5,389 bases of DNA, from the NCBI GenBank assembly GCA_902797565.1, contig CADBTO010000267.1, positions 1-5,389 on the forward strand. Reading direction: 5' to 3'. The position numbers were made by a program, and so were the translations under genes. This document shows positions 1-4,865 of the stretch, in pieces. Position 1 is the stretch's first letter. Every line of letters starts with the position of its first letter. This DNA comes from an uncultured Lachnospiraceae bacterium. Its GTDB lineage: Bacteria > Bacillota > Clostridia > Lachnospirales > Lachnospiraceae. Below the pieces are notes generated by a model. The model searched no databases, had not been told where the DNA came from, and saw only the letters and a program-made list of their open reading frames with translations.

Positions 1-51
1 ACAATCCACAAACCGGTTATCCAGCCTGCCCGGACCAATATCCTGTATCAT
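1..51 (-). CDS. N-terminal fragment of a leftward gene, possibly Nudix / NAD(+) diphosphatase-like
   Basis: An ATG at 49-51 on the minus strand opens a 17-codon reading frame (MIQDIGPGRLDNRFVDC) that runs off the left edge without a stop. A GAAGGAG ribosome binding site lies 7 nt upstream at 59-65, which makes this start convincing. An opening of the form MIQDI-P-x-x-x-x-N-x-F/Y resembles, from memory, the N-terminus of clostridial Nudix hydrolases annotated as NAD(+) diphosphatase-like. Those enzymes cleave nucleoside-diphosphate linkages in the cytoplasm. The Nudix box itself would lie outside the window, so the family call is tentative. The existence of a gene is better supported than its identity. 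It is divergent from the antiporter, and I see no confident promoter for it. Confidence 0.5.
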   Translation of the reverse strand, partial: MIQDIGPGRLDNRFVDC

Positions 52-58
52 CCCGCCA

Positions 59-65
59 CTCCTTC
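59..65 (-). promoter_or_regulatory. Ribosome binding site of the left-edge gene
   Basis: The minus strand reads GAAGGAG, followed by a 7-nt spacer (TGGCGGG) and ATG. This is the main evidence that the short left-edge reading frame is a genuine gene start. Confidence 0.6.
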
Positions 66-107
66 TTTCCTGTATGCTATAAAAAACAATCCCCGCCCAA
101 AAAATCC

Positions 108-136
108 TTGACTCTCCATCCTGCTTCCATTATACT
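108..136 (+). promoter_or_regulatory. Sigma-A promoter driving the riboswitch-antiporter transcript
   Basis: The -35 element TTGACT (108-113; 5/6 match to TTGACA) and the -10 element TATACT (131-136; 5/6 match to TATAAT) are separated by exactly 17 nt. Transcription should start around 142-145, immediately before the first base of the aptamer's closing stem at 146. That placement is what a riboswitch leader needs. No operator-like inverted repeat overlaps the promoter, which fits control after initiation by the RNA leader. Confidence 0.85.
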
Positions 137-145
137 GGGTTTCAA

Positions 146-246
146 GTGTAAGGGAGTAGTTTGCACAGCCCATCCTGTGTTATTTGTCAACAATCTCGAC
201 CGCGGACAGATGCGGTCTGGCAAATATTAAAAAATGAGACTTACGC
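146..246 (+). promoter_or_regulatory. yybP-ykoY family (Mn2+-sensing) riboswitch aptamer
   Basis: The leader folds into the yybP-ykoY architecture. P1 pairs 146-152 (GUGUAAG) with 240-246 (CUUACGC). Next comes the conserved L1 sequence GGGAGUAG (152-159), facing GAGA (236-239), where the family usually has AAGA. A short P1.2 pairs 159-162 with 232-235. P2 is a hairpin, 163-168 with 175-180. P3 pairs 181-186 (UAUUUG) with 221-226 (CAAAUA). It is followed by an asymmetric internal loop, UCAACAAUCUC (187-197) against UGG (218-220), and a capping stem 198-203/212-217. The internal loop aligns by eye with UCGUCAAUUC/CGG of the Lactococcus lactis yybP-ykoY aptamer as I recall it. Published work identifies this class as Mn2+ sensors that turn on exporters. 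The GAGA variant and the absence of an extra hairpin before the P1 3' strand are minor deviations. The call was made by hand folding, not by a covariance-model search. Confidence 0.85.
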
Positions 247-284
247 GCATGGTTTTTTTGCTGTGCGCGTAAGTCTCATTTTTT
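229..284 (+). terminator. Riboswitch expression platform: 21-bp intrinsic terminator hairpin
   Basis: A perfect 21-nt inverted repeat pairs 229-249 with 264-284 around a 14-nt loop. The 3' arm ends in six T residues, forming an intrinsic terminator 79 nt before the antiporter start. Its 5' arm contains the entire 3' strand of riboswitch P1 (240-246) and of P1.2 (232-235), so aptamer and terminator cannot form together. The inferred logic is that without metal the terminator forms and the transcript stops. With Mn2+ the aptamer sequesters the 5' arm and transcription continues. The A-tract/T-tract symmetry would also let it act on the opposite strand, but no gene ends there. Confidence 0.88.
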
Positions 285-363
285 GTATCAGAACCTGTCC
301 TGCTTCGCACACCATTCCCGGACACTGCACAACCACACCACCCTTTTCTGAAAGGAGAAAAAC

Positions 364-1335
364 ATGGAACTATTAAAAGCAATCGCGCTCCTTCTGGTCG
401 GGTTTGTCTTCCTGATCAAAGGCGCAGACTTCTTCGTGGACGGTGCCTCGTCCGTTGCAAAAAAACTCAAAGTCCCCTCCCTGATTATTGGCATGACCAT
501 CGTCGCAATGGGAACCTCGCTGCCGGAACTTTCCGTCTCCGTGACGGCATCCATGGCAGGCAGCAATTCCCTTGCCATCAGTAATGTCATCGGTTCAAAT
601 ATGTTCAATCTCATGGTCGTCCTGGGAGTTGCAACAATGATCAACCCGCTGAACGTTGGGAAGGAAGTTTTGAAAAAAGATTATCCCTTCTCTGTCGGCT
701 GCGCCATCCTGCTCCTGATCCTGGGATACCTGGGAATGGAACTCGGACGGGTGGACGGCCTCATCCTCCTGGCCCTTTTCATCGCCTTCATCCTCTATCA
801 GGTGCTTTCTGCGAAAAAAGCACGGAAGGACGCCCTGTCCGCAGCAAACGATTCGCCTGCTGGTGAAGACGGAGAAGAGATCAAGGATATTTCCGCACCC
901 CGGAGCCTTCTTTATATCGTAGGCGGCGCGGCAGCTGTCAAATTCGGCGGCGACTGGGTCGTAGACAGCGCCGTCACAATCGCCCGCACCTTCGGACTTT
1001 CGGAAACCCTGATCGGCCTGACCATCGTCGCGCTGGGAACATCCCTGCCGGAACTGGTGACATCCGTTATGGCTGCCAGGAAAAACGAGCTGGATATGGC
1101 AATCGGAAACGTGGTTGGCTCCAATGTCTTCAACATCCTGATGATCCTGGGCGTTGCTGCATCGATCAGCCCCATCCCGTTCATTATGGAAAACATCATA
1201 GACATCGCCGTCCTGCTCGTCTTCTCCATCCTGACCTTCGTATTCTGCTGGACCAGCAAAAAACTGGAACGCTTCGAAGGCGCCATTATGGTCGCATGCT
1301 ATGCCGCGTATACCGTATATATCTGTATTCGCTAA
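364..1335 (+). CDS. CaCA-family cation antiporter (calcium/sodium type), probably Mn2+-responsive
   Basis: This 323-aa integral membrane protein has the usual length for bacterial Ca2+/cation exchangers of the YrbG/NCX group. It shows the two inverted alpha repeats that define the family. Repeat 1 has GTSLPEL at residues 50-56 and SNVIGSN at 73-79. Repeat 2 has GTSLPEL at 225-231 and GNVVGSN at 248-254. Glu55 and Glu230 match the paired ion-coordinating glutamates of NCX_Mj. About ten hydrophobic helices are split by a charged cytoplasmic loop at residues 150-180. The ATG at 364 is set by AAAGGAG (351-357) with a 6-nt spacer. The protein should exchange a divalent cation for Na+ or H+ at the cytoplasmic membrane. 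Homology alone predicts Ca2+ export, but the Mn2+-type riboswitch in its leader suggests Mn2+ efflux as a main role (inference). The gene is monocistronic, followed by a terminator. Both repeats carry Asn (82 and 257) four residues after the GSN serine. From memory NCX_Mj has Asp240 at the second of these positions. Confidence 0.93.
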   Translation: MELLKAIALLLVGFVFLIKGADFFVDGASSVAKKLKVPSLIIGMTIVAMGTSLPELSVSVTASMAGSNSLAISNVIGSNMFNLMVVLGVATMINPLNVGKEVLKKDYPFSVGCAILLLILGYLGMELGRVDGLILLALFIAFILYQVLSAKKARKDALSAANDSPAGEDGEEIKDISAPRSLLYIVGGAAAVKFGGDWVVDSAVTIARTFGLSETLIGLTIVALGTSLPELVTSVMAARKNELDMAIGNVVGSNVFNILMILGVAASISPIPFIMENIIDIAVLLVFSILTFVFCWTSKKLERFEGAIMVACYAAYTVYICIR

Positions 1336-1351
1336 CCACCAGCGGCACGCA

Positions 1352-1374
1352 GAACGCGGCAGTGCTCCGCGTTC
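1352..1374. other. Short perfect hairpin in the convergent intergenic region
   Basis: GAACGCGG (1352-1359) and CCGCGTTC (1367-1374) form an 8-bp perfect stem with a 7-nt loop, just after the antiporter stop. No T-tract follows on the plus strand, so it is not a terminator alone in that direction. It may stabilise the 3' end of the antiporter mRNA, or assist termination of the leftward hydrolase transcript after the hairpin at 1388-1420. Confidence 0.45.
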
Positions 1375-1383
1375 CAACTTTCC

Positions 1384-1430
1384 AAAGAACGCCCCGATTC
1401 CTCCCGGAACCGGCGGCGTTTTTTCTTTAT
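1384..1430 (+). terminator. Rho-independent terminator of the antiporter gene
   Basis: AACGCC+CCG (1388-1396) pairs with CGG-C-GGCGTT (1411-1420) with one bulged C. It is topped by TTCC/GGAA (1398-1401/1406-1409) around a 4-nt TCCC loop. The stem can be extended by AAAG/TTTT, and the T-rich run TTTTTTCTTTATT follows from 1419. It lies about 50 bp after the antiporter stop. On the minus strand the hairpin is followed by the weaker TTCTTTGG, so it may also serve the convergent hydrolase gene less efficiently. Confidence 0.82.
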
Positions 1431-1445
1431 TGATTGACACAACGC

Positions 1446-3071
1446 TCAACGATCCCGTGCCACATCCACGCGTACCTGCCGCTCGCCCTTCTTCCGCCGG
1501 AACTTCCGCAAAAACTCCCAGCAATAGAAGCTTTCATCCATAATCGCGCCGTGGGGCATATTCTTCATCAAAACCCGCAGCACACGCTCCTTTCCATCCA
1601 CATCTCCATAGACCTGCGCCGCAAACCGGCTCTTCTGCATGCAATGGCGGCTTGGAATCCGATTTTCCTCCCCATCGTATACCAGATCCGGCGTTTCTTT
1701 GCAGCCATTTGCCCGAAGAAACAGCGGCAGGCTCCCATCCGTGTCCGGACCAGCCACCGGGTCGTTATCCCCATAGAAAAATGCTGCCGGCATCTGCCAG
1801 CCTTCCTCAGAAAACCGCTGTGCCAGTGCCCGGGCTTCCCCGGAACAGCCTGCCTGCAGCAGGCAATCCGGGTTCTTTTGCAGGGCAGACGTGTCATACC
1901 CCGCTCCGCCCCACATCGCGACCCCCGCAAAAAGTTCCGGCGCATACCACGCCATTTCGCGCGTCATAACCGCACCATTGGAAAATCCCGTGAGGAAAAC
2001 CCGCTCTGTATCAATCCCATACGTCCGTTCCAGCTCCCGGATCATCTTCTTGAATACCTTCCCGTCCCGTTCCAGAAACCAGATGTTCCCCGGTGAATCC
2101 GGCACCACAAGCAAAAAGTCCTGCATCTCGTCACAGACGAAGTCCCAGCCTTGCTTCTGGGCGAACATATAGGCGGGCTCTCCCCTCCCATGCAGTGAAA
2201 AGACCACTGCCAGTCCCTTTGCCTCCTTCTTTGTTTTCCCATCCGGCAGATGGACGAAGTAATCCACCTTCTCCCCTTTCGACCACAGGCTGTGGTTGAT
2301 CCATGCTTCATTTTGTTCAAAATCCCCGATCTCTTCCCAGAACGCCAGGCTCCCATCCGGACCATCGTTCCAGCGGATCCGGTTCCGGAAGATCATATTG
2401 TAGAGCACCCGGTTCTTCTTTTTAATATCCGAAGAGGGCTTGAAGTTGATCCAGACCAGCCCGGCAGGATAATCATTGGAAGCACGAAGTCCGGGAAAAT
2501 ACGCGCGTACCTTCTGGTAATCCGTATCCGGTACGTCGATGATCCCCAAGGCCACAGGCACGTTTTTCTTCCGCATCCCGTAATCATCCGAAACCTTTCG
2601 AACAAACAAATGTTCTGACCGTTCTTCCCCATGGGAAAAATCCGTGGGAACCCCTCCGCAGAGCGCCGAGGCAGCCGCAAAACCCGGATGCGCCAGGACA
2701 CTGTTTCCCGCAAACACCGCGCCCGTTCCATATCCCACCACGAAAACAAGCGTCTCCCAGCACCAGAGCTTCCCGTTTCGTCCCCAGAGCGCTTCACCAC
2801 CGTCCCGCACCTCAAAACTGTCCTTTGTTTCCTGATAAAGATCAGGCAGCAAGCCCGCGGGCTGCGCCTCCCAGCCGCCTTCCGCCAGGGGCAGAACCAG
2901 AACCGCCCCCGCTTCTTCTGCAATCTCCCTCCATCCGGAATGTTCCGCGAACTGCGCAAGCTCCTCCGCATCTTTCGCAGCGCCATCATCCGCACATACA
3001 AAAATCGTCCGCACCGGACCAATGCCCGCCTGCGTCGAAACATAATATACAAAGTTCTCCGCCTGTATCAC
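1446..3071 (-). CDS. PHB-depolymerase-like alpha/beta hydrolase with a degenerate N-terminal duplicate
   Basis: Numbering is from the GTG start (541 aa). The C-terminal half (about 270-525) resembles the PHB depolymerase/feruloyl-esterase-like (LpqC) family of serine hydrolases. It has an LHG oxyanion region (293-295), nucleophile elbow GFSNG (362-366, Ser364), probable acid Asp437 in YGDNDP, and His507 in MPHG. The enzyme probably hydrolyses an ester; the substrate is unknown. No signal peptide is visible, so it is predicted cytoplasmic, unlike secreted depolymerases. The N-terminal half (about 1-220) repeats the same order of elements but has GYGTG (113-117), with Gly115 where the serine should be, and no HG motif. 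It looks like a non-catalytic copy. The GTG at 3071 is chosen because AAGGGAGG lies just upstream. A TTG at 3125 would add 18 residues but has no ribosome binding site. The C-terminus is basic (KFRRKKGER). The gene is convergent with the antiporter and downstream of the phosphatase gene, separated from it by a strong terminator. Confidence 0.82.
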   Translation of the reverse strand: MIQAENFVYYVSTQAGIGPVRTIFVCADDGAAKDAEELAQFAEHSGWREIAEEAGAVLVLPLAEGGWEAQPAGLLPDLYQETKDSFEVRDGGEALWGRNGKLWCWETLVFVVGYGTGAVFAGNSVLAHPGFAAASALCGGVPTDFSHGEERSEHLFVRKVSDDYGMRKKNVPVALGIIDVPDTDYQKVRAYFPGLRASNDYPAGLVWINFKPSSDIKKKNRVLYNMIFRNRIRWNDGPDGSLAFWEEIGDFEQNEAWINHSLWSKGEKVDYFVHLPDGKTKKEAKGLAVVFSLHGRGEPAYMFAQKQGWDFVCDEMQDFLLVVPDSPGNIWFLERDGKVFKKMIRELERTYGIDTERVFLTGFSNGAVMTREMAWYAPELFAGVAMWGGAGYDTSALQKNPDCLLQAGCSGEARALAQRFSEEGWQMPAAFFYGDNDPVAGPDTDGSLPLFLRANGCKETPDLVYDGEENRIPSRHCMQKSRFAAQVYGDVDGKERVLRVLMKNMPHGAIMDESFYCWEFLRKFRRKKGERQVRVDVARDR

Positions 3072-3074
3072 AAG

Positions 3075-3083
3075 CCCTCCCTT
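3075..3083 (-). promoter_or_regulatory. Ribosome binding site that decides the hydrolase start
   Basis: The minus strand reads AAGGGAGGG, then CTT, then GTG (3069-3071). The core-to-start spacing is short (about 4 nt), but no comparable purine tract precedes the alternative TTG at 3123-3125, where the upstream sequence is T-rich. Confidence 0.6.
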
Positions 3084-3108
3084 CTGCCCGCCCAAACGCG
3101 CGGCCCAT

Positions 3109-3117
3109 GTGATAACA
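3109..3117 (-). promoter_or_regulatory. Weak candidate extended -10 for the hydrolase gene
   Basis: The minus strand reads TGTTATCAC, i.e. TG-N-TATCAC, an extended -10-like element about 38 nt before the GTG start. The expected -35 position holds only TTATTT, a poor match. It is listed because the hydrolase gene follows a strong terminator and so needs its own promoter or read-through. Confidence 0.25.
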
Positions 3118-3135
3118 AATAACAAATAAACAAAT
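3114..3135. repeat. Short AT-rich direct repeat (AACAAAT units)
   Basis: On the plus strand AACAAAT occurs at 3114-3120 and 3121-3127, and again with a one-base offset at 3129-3135. The tract separates the phosphatase terminator from the hydrolase start. It supplies the T-rich tail of that terminator on the minus strand. It is probably simple-sequence DNA, not a mobile-element repeat. Confidence 0.5.
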
Positions 3136-3180
3136 AACGAACAAACCCCCGCGCCGGAAGAACCGGTGCAGGGGCTGTTT
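3134..3180 (-). terminator. Intrinsic terminator of the MFS-phosphatase operon
   Basis: Bases 3146-3157 pair with 3163-3174 (12 positions, one C-A mismatch and one G-U) around an AAGAA loop. On the minus strand the GC-rich stem is followed by TTTGTTCGTTATTTG, a T-rich tail, directly after the phosphatase stop at 3186. The plus strand also shows a T-rich tail (TGTTTTTATTTTATT), so the element is structurally bidirectional, although no plus-strand gene ends here. It should isolate the hydrolase gene from the upstream operon. Confidence 0.85.
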
Positions 3181-3185
3181 TTATT

Positions 3186-4862
3186 TTATTTAACCGCTCC
3201 CGGTCCATCATAATAGAACCCAAGCATCGTCATATCATCGAACTGCTGTGCGTCTCCGACGAACTTCGCCACATCCTCGCACACGTCATCCAAAAGCCCC
3301 TTCAGCGTTGTCGACTGCGAACGGTTCAGGCATTCCACCATCCGATCCGTCCCGTAAAGTTCATCCGAGGCATTGGTTGCCTCCGGCACGCCGTCCGTAT
3401 AAACATACAGGGTATCTCCCGGATACAGCTGGAATTCATGCTCTTCAAACGGCAGTTCTTCCATCGTTGCCAGCGGCAGGTCATGGTCGTATGAAACCAG
3501 TTCCCAGGTTCCATCCTTCCGGCGCAGTGCCGGATCTTCATGCCCCGCATTCGCGGCAATCCCTTTTCCGGTACTGATTTCCAGGATAGCCAGCCACACC
3601 GTGACGAACAATGCGGCCTCGTTCCCCTCACAAAGCTGGTTGTTGACCTCTTCGCAAATCACGGAAGGTGAAACAACCCCTGTCTGCGCCTTGTTCTTGA
3701 TCAGGGTCTTCGCGATGACCATGAACAGCGCGGCCGGGACACCCTTGCCGGATACGTCCGCAATAACCAGTGCCAGATGGTCGTCATCCACAAGGAAGAA
3801 GTCGTAGAAGTCTCCGCCAACTTCCTTCGCTGGATCCATAATCGCATACACATCAAACTCGTCCCGCCCGGGGAAAGCCGGGAAAATCTGCGGCAGCATA
3901 TCCGCCTGGATCTGCGTTGCAACCTGCAGCTCCGTCCCGATCCGCTCCTTCTCCGCCGTTACCCGTGCAATATCATCCACATACGCAATGATGCCATGCT
4001 CCATATCCACGATGCTCTTCGCGAGCATCTCGATCTCGTCCCCGGTCTTGATCTTCGGCAATTCCTCCGAAACCTTGTTCCCCGTCTCACCAAAGATCTT
4101 CACCTCTTCGGCAATGCCAATGACCGGGAGCACAACAGACTTGTTCAGATGGGAAACGATCAGGATCATGATCAGCATGATGCCCAGAATCGTGATCCCA
4201 AACGTCCGGATCGCGAACATCCGCATCTCTGACTGCAGCCGCCGCATCGGAATCTCCACCCCGATAATTGCGATCACATCCCCGCCGTCCCGCTCTGTCA
4301 CCGGGCGTAATCCTGTCATATTATAGCCAAAATCCCCATTGGAAATAATCGGCTTCTTCTGTTTCTGCCCGGTCTCCGGTACCTCCGCAAACAGCTCCCG
4401 GTTCTTGGGATTCATCGAAGTTGTGGCACCCAGCCATCCATCCGCCTCCGCAGGCAGGCAGTCAAACACATAATGCAGCGGCTGCCAATCTTCCTTCACG
4501 CCATCATACGCACGCATCTCCTCTGCGGTATAATAGACGATATAGATATCATTAAGCTGCATCGATGTCCGTAGGTTCTCAATCTTCTGCCAGATCGCCA
4601 GATATTTTTTCGATTCCTCGGTTTCACGGATCTTATCCATATCCTGCGACTTCGCAATTTTGACATAATACTCCAGATCGTCCACCGTAATATACGTTGA
4701 TACTGTATCTGCCACCATATAGGCGGTTTCCTGGTATTGCCGTGAAATACTCGTGTAAAAACTCTGATAACTCGTCAATACCGTGATCAGGCCCAGGATA
4801 ATGCCCGCCAGTATAAACCCGACTGTCACGCGCCGCGCCAGCTTTCCATGTATTCTTTTCAT
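3186..4862 (-). CDS. Membrane sensor protein phosphatase: extracellular sensor, HAMP, SpoIIE/RsbU-type PP2C domain
   Basis: The 558-aa protein has one transmembrane helix at about 13-30. A large extracytoplasmic region (31-215) follows, with Cache/PAS-like features such as the strand-rich VIAIIGVEIPM near its end. A second helix lies at about 219-238 and a HAMP-like linker at 239-295. A signalling helix (LQVATQIQADMLPQIFP, 312-328) is typical of RsbU-like phosphatases. The PP2C core carries the metal-binding motifs: DPAKEVGGDFYDFF (343-356), DVSGKGVPAALFM (369-381), NAGHEDP (438-444), YTDGVPEA (488-495) and FDDMTML (541-547). All expected acidic residues are present, so it is predicted active. 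Such enzymes typically dephosphorylate an anti-sigma-factor antagonist (STAS domain) in response to an external cue; no such partner is encoded here. The ATG follows AAAGGAG with a 10-nt spacer, 3 bp after the MFS stop codon, which indicates an operon and likely translational coupling. The ligand is unknown. Confidence 0.93.
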   Translation of the reverse strand: MKRIHGKLARRVTVGFILAGIILGLITVLTSYQSFYTSISRQYQETAYMVADTVSTYITVDDLEYYVKIAKSQDMDKIRETEESKKYLAIWQKIENLRTSMQLNDIYIVYYTAEEMRAYDGVKEDWQPLHYVFDCLPAEADGWLGATTSMNPKNRELFAEVPETGQKQKKPIISNGDFGYNMTGLRPVTERDGGDVIAIIGVEIPMRRLQSEMRMFAIRTFGITILGIMLIMILIVSHLNKSVVLPVIGIAEEVKIFGETGNKVSEELPKIKTGDEIEMLAKSIVDMEHGIIAYVDDIARVTAEKERIGTELQVATQIQADMLPQIFPAFPGRDEFDVYAIMDPAKEVGGDFYDFFLVDDDHLALVIADVSGKGVPAALFMVIAKTLIKNKAQTGVVSPSVICEEVNNQLCEGNEAALFVTVWLAILEISTGKGIAANAGHEDPALRRKDGTWELVSYDHDLPLATMEELPFEEHEFQLYPGDTLYVYTDGVPEATNASDELYGTDRMVECLNRSQSTTLKGLLDDVCEDVAKFVGDAQQFDDMTMLGFYYDGPGAVK

Positions 4863-4865
4863 GAT

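Noticed and set aside
129..134. Perfect TATAAT on the minus strand, overlapping the plus-strand -10, as a promoter for the left-edge gene
   Set aside because: The position 17 nt upstream on the minus strand reads roughly CTCCCT, far from TTGACA. The match is largely a by-product of the near-palindromic ATTATACT.
161..376. 71-codon plus-strand reading frame across the leader
   Set aside because: It lies within the riboswitch and terminator hairpin, has no ribosome binding site, is rich in Cys/Pro/Arg without any recognisable fold, and overlaps the antiporter start.
1434..1462. TTGACA at 1434-1439 as a plus-strand -35 element
   Set aside because: Nothing resembling a -10 occurs 16-18 nt downstream, and transcription would run antisense into the hydrolase gene.
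595..1524. 309-codon minus-strand reading frame opposite the antiporter
   Set aside because: It is the complement of a clearly conserved membrane protein gene. Its translation is a low-complexity mix of Asp/Gln/Gly/His, it would run through the terminator region, and it has no plausible start signal.
1434..2096. 220-codon plus-strand reading frame opposite the hydrolase
   Set aside because: Its Arg/Pro/His-rich composition is typical of an antisense shadow of a GC-biased gene. There is no ribosome binding site, and the minus strand encodes a coherent hydrolase.
2631..3122. 163-codon plus-strand reading frame opposite the hydrolase N-terminus
   Set aside because: It is Arg-rich without a recognisable domain, has no ribosome binding site, and reads through the short repeat and the hydrolase start region in antisense.
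3114..3135. AACAAAT repeats as a CRISPR or attachment-site remnant
   Set aside because: The units are only 7 nt, AT-only apart from one C, without spacers and without any integrase or cas gene nearby. Simple-sequence DNA is sufficient explanation.
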